Of a DNA stretch of 64,000 nucleotides, positions 11,601 to 25,570 are shown one piece after another. The position numbers and the translations under genes were made by a program. The stretch comes from Anoplopoma fimbria. Its lineage: Eukaryota > Chordata > Actinopteri > Perciformes > Anoplopomatidae. Each line of letters opens with the position of its first letter. The stretch's first letter is position 1. Below the pieces are notes generated by a model. The model searched no databases. It worked only from the letters and a program-made list of their open reading frames with translations, and had not been told where the DNA came from. The stretch is taken from NCBI RefSeq assembly GCF_027596085.1, contig NC_072467.1, positions 5,389,361 through 5,453,360 of the forward strand, read 5' to 3'.

Positions 11601-14600
11601 TCCGTGGAACTTGACCACAAATTCATTGAGTCCACTGAGGATTGTGACCTCATGCTTGCTCTCAATGCTGAGATCTGGTTAAGGAAAAGGCTCACCCAAA
11701 ACACGGCAGGAAAGGCAGAGAATTCAAACATATGTTATCAAAAACTTGCTGCTGCGTCTACATTTTAGGGTCAAACGGCCTCTTTCTCTCTCTCTGCACT
11801 TGTCTGGGCAGAAGTCAAACGTAAGATCAATAACATGAGCCAGGCAGTGAGATCAATAATGCAGTGTTCGACAAACTCAACCAACATACAACAGTTCTAC
11901 TTAACAGCAAAACAACCTCACACTAAGCACAAGATAACAACTTATCAAACATGACGATAGCTGACAATATTACAGTGGAAAAGTAAAAAAACAACAACTA
12001 GACTACAGATCACACCTTCACTTTTTATACAGCAAGAGACAAAACTTTTACTGTCCAACTCAAACTATTATTCCCTACAAACGCACTCATAAAAGCTTCA
12101 GTTTATTAATCATCAATGAGGTGCCTTCGGCCACCTTTGCTATGAGGAAGACTGATGGGAATTTTCATCTGTTTTTCAGGTAACTACAGCTGGAGAAGAT
12201 GGGAGGGCTCTGGGGAGGATGTGTCATAATCACAGTGTGTGGTGACAGAAAGCAATGTGAGAGCGACTCAGAAAGGTGCAACGTATTCAGTCTGTGTGAG
12301 TCTGACACATGAAAAAAAACACAAAAGCCCCACTAGTTAACTGTTCATCATCCTGTCATAAATAATTCTGTCTTCTCTATCCCAACAATCTAACCAAGGA
12401 AACTTATGTTTGTTAATTTAGCCAAACTGCTGGAGCTCAAATTGCCACACTAGACAGCTTATCAGGCTGCAAAATAACCATTAACCCAAAAGACGGTCTA
12501 AAAAGCTATTTCACTGTAGAAAAAGGTTTGAAAACCACTGAGCAAGAAGACAGAATAGCTATAATTGTGATCTCAGGCAATGGGTCCTAAAAATACTGAT
12601 ATAGATGCATCTATCTTTATGCCTTTCCCCAAGGATTTTCCATAGAAACCCAAGCGTATGCTCACTCAAGAGTAATGTAACTACAAAAGGGAGAATCTTT
12701 GCACAATGCACAGTGTTTTATCTGCACTCTCTTCTGATAGAAAGAGAAGAGGCGTTTCTGTTTTACCAAATCCATATGTGTTGTTCTCGATACATTGAGA
12801 TTGACATCTCTAATCCTATCTGTGCAGATAAACTACACCTTTAAAAAGCCAAATGGCAATTAATGTGGTCCATACTTATGTACATGTGGTGGATGTACAC
12901 TAATGTTTCTGTCTGTTTGTGTGGACAGTAAAATAATCTGAGAACAGGAATGGCAGCTGTGGAAGCAGGCCAGAATCAACTGTGCTCTGTCTCAATCTAA
13001 CATATTTGAATTTAAAGCCACAACATGAAACTACGTATGGCATCTCATGCTTAACAGTGGTCCTATACTCAGTCCATAATCATGCCTGGTGAAAGAATGT
13101 ACTATGTTATTATCACCATGCAGCACTCTATATTCTCCAAGGACTAGACATGTATTATATCTCCTACCACTCCTCTCAAGTGAGGGTGTGATCTAATGAT
13201 CTAATAATATGTTAAAAGACTGGTTATCATATGTAAATGTTAAGAATAAAATCAAGTGCTAAATTATCAAACTGACTCAGGGGGGTCAACACTAATCAAA
13301 TCTTATCAATCCCTCCCAATATATAGCATAAGGTCACATTTTTTAATTAATAAACTGCGTCTGTGTGATTGAGTCTAAATCTAAAAAAAGTTTTAATATT
13401 AAACTGAAACTTTCTAACATCTTAAAAGATACAACTATAAACGTAAACACTCTGCACATTAGACTAGTTTGTATTAGCTAATAGCATTGGATGTTAAAAG
13501 TTTTTAATTGAATCCTAAACATTCTCAATTATAAAGCTATACTCAGTATTTGTGCCTTCTGTAGCAAAAATAAATACATTTCAATAACCTAATTTATCGA
13601 TTTAGTGTTTAAAATGTCAGGAAATGATGCAACATCTTCATCACAGTTTCCGAGAGACCAGGGTGACGTCTTCGTATTGTTTTAGCTGAGCCAGAGTCCA
13701 AGAGCTAAAGTTATTAACCTTAAAATATAAAAACTGAGAAAACTAGTGAATTTAGTTCAACCTAGTTCGGTTAACAACATGTTGTCGCCCCGTCCCTTCT
13801 ATGGACTGGATGTTCCCAACCACCGACGCCTGCATGTGCCCTGCACGCTTGTTGTTCCTTGATCAGCTGTGTGTGAAGCCCCGCCCTCTACCATGTTCCG
13901 GATGGTAACAGACTGACCAATCAGAGAGCAGCATCTAGCTGCAGACAAAAACAAAACAATTCAGCTCACGCTGTCAGAAATCCTTTCATGCAAACTTCGG
14001 CTGATAACTGCGAATAATTAGAAATAATGCAAATTAAAAACACAACACCATGTGACATCACATGTTGAGAAACATGTGTAATTACAATGACAATATATAT
14101 TCCATTCACTTCTGTTTTTTTTTTTTTCCTTTTTGGCATCGTTTAAATTTTATATAATCATAATTTGGCTTCATATTCTTTATTGTATAATTAGTGGTAA
14201 ACATCCGAACCGCGACGTTTTCCCCATGTATACAAATAAGGTTTGTTTATCTTCAATTCGCGAGATTTGTTTTTGTATTAAACCAACATTTTTTTTAAAA
14301 CGCCACACAGATTAGTCACCATGGTTACCGTGTTCTCTAACGTCAATTAGCGCTGATGTAGTAAACAGTGGCTGTTGACTTCGCCGTCCGTCAAAGATCG
14401 TCTCTGATTACGTTACGTCGACTCTGTTTGTTCTCTCCTGGCGGTAGCAGGCTAGCGTCCCACAGCTAGCTACATGTACGTGGACGTTACGAAACCATGA
14501 AATAAAACACACGTCTTTCCCCAATAAGCCTTTCCTAAACGTAAAGCCCGTCTCGCCAACCCCTTGCGTGGCGTTGTCAGTCCGCTCGGACCTTACGTTG

Positions 14601-15080
14601 CTCGCTAACAGGCTAACTTATCGCTCGCAAGCTAAAGGCTAACAACGTCCAATGCTAACGCAGAGTTTACAACCAACGTTGTATTGCGACAGATCGCGTT
14701 GGCTAAAGCTAGACTGGTACAAACACAGCCGCACTGCTACCCTGTTAGCATGCTACGGCCGGCTAACAGGCGGATGAGTTCACACAAATAGCGTTAGAGC
14801 AACTTAGCTTCTCCGCTAACTTAACAGGGAGCTAGCCGCAGGATGTACCGTCGGACACAGCGCTACGTGTTTAGCACAACACACTCCTACCGACACCCAT
14901 GAATGTCACAGTGCACACATCCTGACACCAGCCAGCGGGGACAGACGCTGTCTTTAACCAGGGGTGATCCGAAACAACCCCCTTTGGTTTGGCTACGTTG
15001 GCTTGTTGTTTATCAGGAAAAGGATACAGTTTCACCACGTCGGTATCCATTCGCCTCTTGCCCGGACTTGGAGACGACAT
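8604..15080 (-). CDS. ube2h: Ubiquitin-conjugating enzyme E2 H
   Basis: Seven coding exons on the minus strand join in phase: 15028-15080, 11591-11667, 11329-11403, 11191-11230, 10996-11048, 9485-9613 and 8604-8728. They total 552 bases, or 183 residues plus stop, the same length as human UBE2H. The product starts [18 protein letters not shown] and ends in the acidic serine-rich tail [19 protein letters not shown]. The UBC fold is complete, with HPN near residues 75-77 and catalytic cysteine 87 in GTVCLD. The first exon ends in an incomplete leucine codon (CT) completed by the next exon. This E2 works with the CTLH (yeast GID) ubiquitin ligase; the yeast counterpart is Ubc8. Few substitutions against human were noticed, such as KHKIKEY for KQKIKEY. 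The gene reads toward the miR-183 cluster. Confidence 0.97.
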
Positions 15081-15420
15081 TTTCGTATTCCTCTCAGAAG
15101 TAGTCTAAAAATACTGCGACGATGAGGATCCCTCAACCTACACGCTCTCTGCACTGTATCAAACACCTTTCCTCAATGTCCATAAACACGATCCCACATG
15201 CAACATCGCCCACTTGTCGTCCTCTGTGTGGATGTGGAGTGTGTCCCTGACCAGCTCTACCTAGTTGTGTCCTGTCCTGGAGACTCTCTCTCTGCCAATG
15301 ACATCAACCTACAGCGAGCAGACCGAGAGAGGAGGGGCTCAGCTGTAGAAATACACTCCACAGAGCACGACCTCACTGCCAGTGGGTTATTTGTGACCGC
15401 GAATAAAAGGGGTTTGATCA
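14380..15420 (-). promoter_or_regulatory. CpG-rich ube2h promoter, first exon and 5' first intron
   Basis: CpG-rich sequence surrounds the first coding exon (15028-15080). Between about 14440 and 14880 it is crowded with GCTAAC/GTTAGC and GCTAGC motifs. A CCAAT motif lies at about 15296 (tgccaatgac) and another near 13917. The transcription start is not defined. It probably lies a short distance above 15100. Confidence 0.6.
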
Positions 15421-15429
15421 TTCTCGTTA

Positions 15430-18400
15430 AGATTAAATAAAATAGTATTCATGACTTGTGTTTTAAGTGAGGCTGGTCAAATAGTGCTCAAAGATCATAT
15501 GTAGAAGATAAATGCGTGCCTTTCTACTATTCCAACATCTATGCTGACATTAACTTATTGACAGGCCCAAATAAGCACTTTAGGCCAAAGTTGTGTTTCT
15601 TTGCAAGCACTGATCCAATAATGATAGAATAGTTATATAAATAGAATTTGAGTGTTTTAGCTTCTCATCCCACACTTCATTTAGGTAAATATACATTCAT
15701 TGGTGAAGACAAAAAATGCCCAGTAGGCTACAGTCAGTACAAGGTACTACACATGATAATACAATTAGCCTACACATAGTTAACTAATTACATTACATTA
15801 CAGTCATTTAGCAGACGCTTTTATCCAAAGCGGGAAGTAATGCAGTTCAATGCAACAGTAGCTTACTATAATACATCCGATGTCCATGAAGTTTATGGCG
15901 TTCAGTTTTTGTGGAAACTGTTTCAAAGAAATGTAGTTTTGACTTTATGGTTATTTTTTGGGCAATATAGTTTATGTTGCTGTTCTATATTGCATTGCAG
16001 TAAAATGCATTTCTAATATTTAGTCTCCCCTCGTTGGTATATGCAATTGAATGTGTGCCCCACATCTGGATTAAAAATAAATAACATAAAAAAAATCATA
16101 AAGTGCACCAAAGTGCAAAGCTGAAAACTAAAGAAACACCTGTTCCACTCAACCCCTTGAAATCCAACTCACCTAAGTGTTTATTCTCATTAACCATCAT
16201 AAACCAAAGCTGCACATCTCATGAGAGAAAAATAGATAACAATTAATAAATTATGGTAATAAAATACAGTTTAATGAATCCAGATAAGATGAACTGAAGC
16301 CAAATCAAAAAATGCTCCCTAACTTGTAAGCTACAGGCAAATGTTGCTTGCTTAATATTTTATGTTAAGTTTTGTATTGTATACTGTTTATTCATATTGT
16401 TATGATATCTGCTCCACTTATGACACTTTAGTAACACCATCAGGAGTCTAAAGAAGAGGGTAGGGCAGACTGTAAACCCCAATCAGGCGAATTTATGATT
16501 TTGGGCAATAAAAATACTAGAATTTGTTTAACATCATTGGCTTGACTGGAAGTAAATCTAAATGAAGTACAGGGAACGGTAAGCTTGTTAATCCATTATC
16601 TTTATGATTAATTTACATAAGTATATTTTCATTGGACTACTGGCAAATAACATCATTTTAACGTAATGGTATACAGTCAGTGAGCTCAGGTCATTTAAAA
16701 TACTTTCCCACATACTTCCGTTTGAAAGGAACTCTGCTATAGCATCTAAAATCATGCTTCCATGTCTGCAATAATGTATGCCTGTGAATGTAAAAATCCA
16801 GCACGTGAAAACACACTTAAGATGAGTGAAAAAGCATGTCACATAGGCCTTGAGTCTCACATGAGCTGAGATCGTGGTTGACATATGATAAACTCCTCAG
16901 GTCATGAGACCCCAACTTGTCATGAGACCCCAACTTGTCATAAGACGACAACAGCAAGTGCAGTACCAAAATCCTTTGTTTTCCTGATGTTGTTACATGT
17001 GTTTTCTGCAGCTATGTGGAGCCAAGAAAAAAATTAATTAATCTGTCACAAACAAATGTCTGGGCGATCTTAAAAACAAATGTAAAAACAGCACACCACA
17101 AGGCTTGATTTAATAAAGCTGTAAATTACCTGTCTAACTTGATAATGAGGAGCACACCAGCTGCTTTTCTTCTGAGTCAGAAGAGCTGCCACTACTCTTT
17201 GTCAAATGTTCTTCATGCTGTAGGTATTTACATATGAGTCCGTAAAACTCTTTGTTTGTGTGTCAACCTTGTTAAGCTTGTTAGCGTGTTGGCACCACAT
17301 TGCTTGCCCGACACCATATTGCATTGACATGACAAAAGTCTCAGTTAATGACAATATGACGCCTTCTTAAGTTCAAGTCAGATCCATAATTTCATGCCAG
17401 AGGTTGTTTATTGTCCTTCCATGTTTCCAGGTTAATACAAAACAACACTTTGTTAAGCCTATTTTATATGGCACATTTGAATAACGTCATTCAGAAGGAT
17501 TTGGTTATCTATTTGAATCTCTTTATGCATGAACAAACATGAGTCATGATTGTTCTGCAGTGCATCAGTCAGACTCATCCCTTTGGATATGATGCTTTCA
17601 GGTGATAACCTCCATGAATCTGTGAGTAGATCACTGGAATAAACCAAAGTTGTCAAATCATCTCCTGTTTAATCTCATCAACACAGCTGCCGCCATTGTT
17701 CAGGAACTTCTTCCTGTCAGTGACATTTCATAGACTTCATTTCCTACTTGCTGTCAGTCTATTGAGGAATTATTTGGAGAAGCAATGTTACATCAACAAC
17801 TGAGGCTGAGATTCTTCCTGCTGACCTCAAAGGCCCCTGGACAAAACAAGTTGGTCTAAACAATAAAGTTGTTTTATATACTACAAGTGTTACTGGAGTT
17901 TTGACCTCTGGTTAACATTTTGACCCCTAGAAGGAAGCTTGTGAAAGAGCATGTGATCGACTTGGATCTCTTGCTGATTGATTGGTGCATTGTGGGCAGT
18001 TATCTCAGCAGAAACAAAAAGTTATTTTATCGTAACAACTATAGGGTCTCGACCGGCAGCAAGGGTGTCAAATGTTAAACATTAACATTATTGCGAACAC
18101 AGGGACACAACACTGAAAAGACAAATAAAAGAGTGTGTTTGATCCAATCTTTTAATGATCACTATCTAAACTGTGACAGTCACTGATACAACTTCCAATA
18201 ACAACTCTTGATTATACATTGTTTATTCTCACATAGTCTATGTGGGAAAGACCAAAACAGTATCTTGTGGGATTGATCTTTTTTGCTTCTTCAGCCTATC
18301 CCAATGAGCTTCAAATCCAGATTACCACATGTCAGCAAAGCAGACCAAGAAGATCTAGGGTAAAGGTTAGCTCTGTGTTCAGTTGATCAAAAGGAGTCAC

Positions 18401-19180
18401 TCCAACCACTTGTTCTCTCAAAGTAACTGAACAGTCATTCATCATCTTAACTGTACTTTGATGAGAAGTTTTTATGAGTTTTGGCAGAATATTAGTCACC
18501 ATACTTCTTCAAACATTTTGTTGGAGAATTCATTTCTTGACTTAATGCTATAGTCCTCAAGTAGACACATAACAGTTAGAAACGGTCCTGTGACATTAAT
18601 CTGAATGGTGCAATAGTAATTTAGAGACAACAAAATCAAGGCTTTACGTGCTCACAGCACGTTGTTTTGATCCCTATATTTCACTTTAGGGTTGTTTAAT
18701 TGAAGGTGGTCCCCCACACCTTGTAAATCCCAGACGTTTAATCAGATGCAGTTATCTGACATAAAATATACATAATATTAATACATGATAATCATTTAAT
18801 TGTCTTGGTCAATTTGATTTATTAGATCCAGCTTCTCACTAGTGAGAATTTGTTGTTTTTCTTTGTCTTTTGAGATTGTAAATGTAATATCCTTTGATTT
18901 TAGACTGTTAGTTGGATAAAACCAGCAATTCAAAGACATCACCTTGGACTTTAGATATGGTGATGGGCATTTTAACTATTTCCTATTAAAGCCAGTTTGT
19001 CTGGAAAAGACTATTTTAATCTACAGTGAATTTCTAGTTCTAATTATCCAGTACTTCTGTCTGTTACTTTTGGTACTAAAGGTAAGTGAAGGCTTTGTAT
19101 ACTCATTGACCACATGAATGCAAAGCTTTTTAAGCACGGTTATAGTTTTTCTGTTCTTTATATATTGTTTGGAGCCGCTG
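15430..19180. other. Intergenic spacer between ube2h and klhdc10
   Basis: AT-rich and without recognisable exons. ZC3HC1 occupies this position in human but no trace of it was seen. The spacer contains a dispersed repeat tail at 15789-15840 and a 21-base direct repeat near 16895-16937 (tcatgagaccccaacttg). The remainder is unremarkable. Confidence 0.5.
15789..15840 (+). mobile_element. Dispersed fish repeat tail
   Basis: ACATTACATTACAGTCATTT is followed by AGCAGACGCTTTTATCCAAA, a very common teleost interspersed-repeat end with an ACATT-type tail. The same motif occurs in the opposite orientation at 51516-51577. Only the end is recognisable here. Confidence 0.7.
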
Positions 19181-19199
19181 CAGGTTTTCCAAACATATA

Positions 19200-19425
19200 A
19201 ACATCACCGTGTGTTTCTTGAACACGACTCGAGGGCTCTCCGCTGCTCTGATTGGTCAGTTCAGGCCAGCTGGCTGTGACGCGGCGGGCAGCAGCAGGTG
19301 TGGACGGTCCGTAGTGTTATTTCTTTATTTTGGTGTGATTGCTGGAGCTTGTGGGCCAATGCTACACCGTGTGGTCACACTGAAGCGGGTTCTGGTCCAG
19401 CTCCGGGTTTGAAAGCCTCGTCGAG
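19200..19425 (+). promoter_or_regulatory. klhdc10 promoter and 5' UTR
   Basis: GC- and CpG-rich stretch just upstream of the start codon. It contains an inverted CCAAT box (gattggtca, about 19249) and a segment GTGACGCGGCGGGCAGCAGC. The transcription start is not determined. Confidence 0.5.
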
Positions 19426-22400
19426 ATGTCGTCGGTTGAACATGACGGCACCTTCAGTCAGCTCAATAAGTTTGAGAAACTGTCGTGGAGGCCCCTCAGC
19501 CGCGACCCAGGTCTGTAAACAAAAGCCCACCGCTCTGCAAGAACAAGCAGCCTGGTACATGCAGCAAAGCAGCACACCCAATGTCAATGTGGATAACATT
19601 AGTCGTCGTTTATTTCGTCTTCGCGTTCACAGTTTCGTCTGAGTTTTGTCTGAGAGTCAGCGATGTGGTTGATGTACCACCGCTGCAGCACCCAGGGCAT
19701 AGCTAGCTAACGTGGCTACGGAAGCCAGCAGGAACTAGTGAGTGAACCCAGCAGGTTTCTACAGCGCTATTGTAACTTTTATTTCATTTAAATGGGGCTT
19801 AAAATATTGGAGACTGATGTAAAGAGAGAGGGGGCCTAGCATTAGCTTCATAGAGGACACATAACGGTAAACGTCAGCTTCAATCCTCACTGATACAGTT
19901 TAGAAAATACTCAGTTTTTAGTTAAACTTTGTATGTCTGATGTGTCAAACAGCCTTCATCTCCACATGGCAACTCAACAAATGTGTGCCAAGACAGAAAT
20001 GACAACTGGCATAAAAAATGACAATAAGCCTAATACAAAGTTTTCAATTGGAGATAAGAAATAGTCAATATTAACACCAAGACAGTGATTAAAAGCCACT
20101 CTTACTGGTTTCTACTAGTTTAGATGATAAACAACAGATTTATCCTAAAAAGGTAAAATCCTGCAGAATGTGGTCATGTCATCAGTCCAGCATCTGACAT
20201 ACAGGAAGTGCATTAACTCTTAATATTTCTGTCTGTCTCTGTCTTTTCACTTTTGTTGTATGATGACTTATTGACAGGCTCCAAGAAGCGAGCACGGTGG
20301 CTTCAGGCTCGGCGCATTTTCGCCCCTTCCTGCCCCAACCTACGGATCCCCAACAGGTTTCTGAGAGAAGGTGCTGAAAGTATGACCTCCCCATCAGACT
20401 GTTATACCTCAAAAAAGATATATTGACTGTGTGACTGGGTGAACCCGCTCATGTTAAATAAATACTGTGTGCTGTAACTGTAAAGTTGTAAAACCCACAA
20501 ATTGCTCACAAATTGCTTTCACTTCAAGTACTTAGGCATCAAGTTCTCTGATATTTATGCTTTATGATGTTCTTTGCTTACATCATCTCCATTTCCTTTC
20601 CCATCTACATCCTGGACTTGGTCTTGAACCTGTTCCTCCCACAGGACATTGTGTACCCCCAGCCCGGAGCGGACACCGCTGTGTGGCAGACAGCACCAAC
20701 CTGTATGTGTTTGGAGGTTACAACCCAGACTTTGACGAGGCAGGCGGGTCAGAGAATGAAGACTACCCTCTCTTCAGGGAGCTTTGGCGGTTTCATTTTG
20801 CCACGGCCACCTGGCAGCAGGTCCGCACAGAGGGTTACATGCCGACAGAGCTGGCCTCTCTGTCAGGTAAGGATTGGTGTGCTGCCCTTCCTTTCTTATC
20901 AAAATGAAACCCCTGCCCACAACCACTGCTTTTCCTTTCAGAGCCATATACTGGTCTTATTAAAGGTACCCTGATAGGTTTATGACCACTGATACGACTA
21001 TGGGGCGGGAAGTTTCATGAGGTATCTGCACAAAGGTGACACACTACTAATCCAGCCAGTGGTTTCAAACTATTCCACTGATCTACAGGTGGCAGTAATT
21101 TACCAAGAAACACTACCAAGCGCCAACAAAGGCAGGGAAGACGATGACTGCTATTGCCTAATATGTAAACAATACTGGTTTAAAACTAAAAATTTGCTTT
21201 TTAAATGTTTAATGAGCAAGCAAATGTAATCAACATGATTGTTAGAGCTCAAGGTCCACACTGAGTTTTGGTGAGTAACACTGAACGTAAACAGAAACTT
21301 TGGTTGTTGACAAGAAAACTCTTAAGTTGGCTGCCACAGTGTAAACATTCAGTTTTTTAACATGCAAGTAAGTATTTTTTTTTTTTTAAATGTTGACTGT
21401 GTTGTCTACAGAAGTGGTCTTTTTCTCTCTTTTATAGGCTAATTTTTACCTTTTTACAATGCGTGTTATTGCCATCAACTGTTATTCGTCACTGCAGACA
21501 GCAGAGAAGTCCCCCTTGTGCTAGTGGCATGCATTTGCATCATATACATGCTGGTTTAACATGAATAACAAACAGCATGGGGACCAATTCATTAAAACAT
21601 TGCAGATATGGTGTCAGTAGTTCAAAAAAAAATTCACATCAGACCTTTAATACTTTTTCTAATACTGTATTTTTGAAGCTGCGACTCCAAGCTTCAGGGA
21701 GCAAAATGTTGCAGTGTGTAGATTTGAACCAACCTTGTAAGGGACTCTAAGCAAGATGTTAAACTGTAGTAGAAACGGGTTGTTTTCATGTCTCTTTCAC
21801 TCTCAGCTGTTTTACATGGCAACAACCTTCTTGTGTTTGGTGGCACGGGGATTCCATTTGGTGAAAACAACGGCAATGACGTCCATGTTTGCAATGTTCA
21901 GTACAAACGATGGAACCTGCTCAACTGCAGAGGGAAGAAACCCAACAAGATCTATGGACAGGTAACAGTGTTTGTCTCTTTATAGCTGGTTTAGACACAA
22001 AGCTGAAGTCCTAAAATGTTATTCTCTGTCTTTATTTGTTTAAGAATATTTGGCTCAAACATATATCTGTGTATTCCACCAAACAACATCTATAAGTGTT
22101 CTCCATTTCCAGGCCATGGTCATCATTAATGGCTACCTCTACGTGTTTGGCGGGACAACAGGCTACCTTTACAGTACAGACCTGCACAGGCTGGACCTGA
22201 CCACCAGAGAGTGGACCCACCTCAAACCCAACAATGCACCCTCAGATCTACCAGAGGAGAGGTGAGACAGCAATCGAATCGAATCTGACCAATCACTGTT
22301 TCATAATCAGTTAAAGTTCCTCACAGTAACTTTAGAATAGACTGAAAATCAATGCATGATCTTACAGGTACAGACATGAACTAGCCCATGATGGACAGCG

Positions 22401-23558
22401 AATATACATTTTAGGAGGTGGGACTTCCTGGACGTCATATCCCCTGGACAAGGTGAGAGAAACAGGCACATAGTGTAATAATAATGTGTTACTATTTACT
22501 ACTAATTACTTACTTATACCATTTCTCTTCATCAGATTCACGCATATAACTTGGAGACAAATTACTGGGAGGAGATTGTCAGCAAACCCCACGAAAAAAT
22601 AGGTTTGTGATCCATGTGTATCTTTTTTTTGTTGCTGAATTAAGTATGAAAAGACCATGCATTGAATTTACTTTGTCATTATCATGACAGGATATCCTGC
22701 TGCTCGCCGTTGTCACAGCTGTGTGCAGGTCAAAGATGGTAAGGAGTATTTAACACGGCTTTTTTCTGGACACAACTGTCGGAAAAGTTTTTATTTTTAC
22801 CATGTGTTGTTCTGTTTCTACCTCCAGAGGTGTTTATATGTGGGGGTTATAACGGAGAGCTGATCCTATCCGACCTGTGGAAAATCAACCTGCAGACATT
22901 TCAGTGGACCAAGCTGCCGGCCGCCATGCCAGAACCGGCCTATTTTCACTGTGCTGCAGTCACTCCGGTTAGTAAATTGTCTGTCACACGTCTACATCTA
23001 ACTTCGTCAGCAACTGGATGGGAATTAAATCTACATCACCATTTTGCTGTATGGCTGCAACTAAGTATTGTTTTCATTATGAATTAATCTGCAGATTCTT
23101 TTTGTTACATTTACAAATCAATTATTTAGTCTATAAAAAAAAATTCAATTATCAATCCTAAAAAAAAAAGCAAATCATCACATTGGTAAAGCTGAAACTA
23201 GAGAGTATTTGGGGGTTTTACTTTAAAAAAATGACAGAAGATTTATCAGTTATCAAAATAGTTTCTCATTAACTTTATGTTGATTAACTAAATAATGAAT
23301 CAACTAAATGTTGCAGCTCTAATTTTTGCAACTGTTTCTCTCCTTTAGGCTGGCTGCATGTATGTTCACGGCGGTGTCGTCAACATGTCTGGGAACAGAA
23401 GGACTGGCTCTTTGTACAAACTGTGGTTGGTGGTGCCCAGCCTGCTGGAGCTGACCTGGGAGAAGCTGCTGAAAACATTCCCTCATTTAGCTCAGCTGTC
23501 CACGCTTCAGCTGCTCAGCATGGGACTGACGCACACACTAATTCAGCGGCTGAAATAG
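19426..23558 (+). CDS. klhdc10: Kelch domain-containing protein 10
   Basis: Ten coding exons join in phase: 19426-19510, 20278-20370, 20645-20866, 21807-21961, 22113-22261, 22368-22452, 22536-22602, 22691-22738, 22828-22967 and 23349-23558. The product is 417 residues; human KLHDC10 is about 25 longer, because the glycine-rich N-terminus is shorter here (MSSVEHDGTFSQLNKF). Six kelch blades are visible through motifs such as LYVFGGYNPD, LLVFGGTGIPFGENNGNDVH, IYILGGGTSW, VFICGGYNGE and MYVHGGVVNM. The C-terminus (LVVPSLLELTWEKLLKTFPH) holds the cullin-2/elongin box region and ends QRLK. The family is a CUL2 substrate receptor for C-terminal degrons, including alanine tails from ribosome quality control, and has been linked to ASK1 signalling. 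The first donor is GTCTGT, weak but phase-consistent. Confidence 0.96.
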
Positions 23559-25570
23559 ACAAAGCACAGAGACTGAAGGAAGTGGTATGTGATGAAACAG
23601 CACTGACTCTAAAATCACTGATGACTAGGAAAAGATAGTCTGACGTCAGAAGTTTCTGAAAAACTTTGAATGCCTTTTAACTTTAGTTTAATGTAAATGT
23701 CCTTGTAAAGGGAAAAAAAGTTTTTCTGCAATGACTTTCTTTGTATGTGGTGGGTCAGATTTGAGTTTGCATGAATCCATCAGAAGTCATGAATCAGTGT
23801 GGACACCTGAATCATTGTTTCTTTTGCTTTGCACTCAAAAAAATGTTGGTCAACTCCATATTGCATTCCCCATTTTCTATTTAATTTTTTTACCACACAT
23901 TGCTGTCGTATGAGCTGGAATAGCTAAATGTCCCAGGCAAATTGAATGTTTCTTCTGCTAGTGTCATTTTAGATTACATTCAGCGACGGAGCTCAGCTCG
24001 TTTCACTGTTCAGACATAGGTTAGATCAAACATTGCTGATATAAACCTAAATTTCCCATTTAGTTAGAGAGAAATGGGCCAGATTAAATGGGCACACTGC
24101 TGATTAAGCATCGGCACGTTACAACTGTGATACCTAAAAGTCTAAGTAGGTCAATTATTTAAAGCATCATGTTTCAGCCTCCAGGGCTTTCTGATTGCAT
24201 GCTGATATCGAACTTTGATCGTAAATGTACAATACAAATTTTAAATGTTCCTCCCACTGGTCACATTAGGCCTTGTGATCATAAAAAAAAATAATAATAA
24301 TAACATCTGTGACATGGCATCACTGTGAATCTTCTAGTGCCTCTTTGGTTATTCTTCTTCTTTAAGGAAACATTAGAAATAAATGAATGCACCTGTAGCT
24401 CCACAGTGATTCTTAAGCCTTTTTGTTTCTACATTCGGTGCCTTCTGAATTTCCTAAATGTCACACATATTGTTTTTACACATCAGTGAATCAGACCTTT
24501 CTTAGAATGTTTGTTTTCTCAGTGCATGTACATGTAGCTTTTTTCCCCCCATGTGTTTTACCTGGTTTTCGCCACATGAGCCTTTTGTTGCTGAACCTTT
24601 CTGCTCACGAGTAATCAGCAGCCGCCGCTTACAGCTAACGATTTTACAATAACTTAAATACACATTTGTTACCTATTTATTTGAATCACTCTCCTGCTGT
24701 TTTATTTTATTACAAAACTTTGAATTGTAGCCAAACATGAAGCTTCTTTTCTTTTCCCATTATTTCATTGTCATTTCAGTTCAGTTTATGCCTAAACTTC
24801 ATTTTCACCTTTTATACTGTAACATAGACTCTGTTGTTTTTTTTTGTTTTACTTTTGGTCTTGTTTTTCCAGAAGAATTGTGCTGTGGTACTTTTAACAA
24901 GAAACAAGGTAGAGTCTTGAGGTGTACTCAGGATGTGAAATACTGTGATCAGACTCAGTCTGAAGAACTCCATAAACATTCACTATTGCCAAAATGTCAA
25001 GTCTTTTTTTTGTAAAAGCAGATTTATGCATGCAGAGATGACTTTGATGAACCAAATCTTTTTGCGGTAACTGCTGACTGTAAATCTTAAATACGGTAGT
25101 AACGCACCAGCTGCTTGTATTCAGTCACATCTTTGCCTATTTTTATCTCCTATTTTGTCAACTTTTACCTTTTATCACACACGATCACTGTAACTGCCGG
25201 TACAATACTAAGCTAACTCTTCTCAAATGTATTGTATCATAATGCCCATTTTCTTATTCAAAACTGCTCAGTTAGTTTCTTATGTTTGACATGTTATGGC
25301 CTTATTTATCTTATTATGAAGCAACAGCTTCATTTTGTGCTCAGACTTGATAAATGTACTGCCTTGCTTAAGATTGAGATGTTTATATTTACATCAATTG
25401 GGATGTTAATGAAAGTTAAATTATCTCTTGCATGACAGTATGGTGTGCATGTCACTTTATATAAACTCTCGGGAGAAAAGCTAAATGTCTCCTCAAAAGC
25501 AATTATGGCTGTAATGTACATTATATTTTGTAATTCCTGACAGTACAAACAATAAAAACACAGGCAGACA
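23559..25570 (+). other. klhdc10 3' UTR with polyadenylation signal
   Basis: About 2 kb of AT-rich sequence follows the stop codon and ends at a canonical AATAAA at 25551-25556. No other gene was recognised within it. The cax1-like gene converges from the right, its stop codon about 500 bases further on, so the two 3' ends are close or overlapping. Confidence 0.65.
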
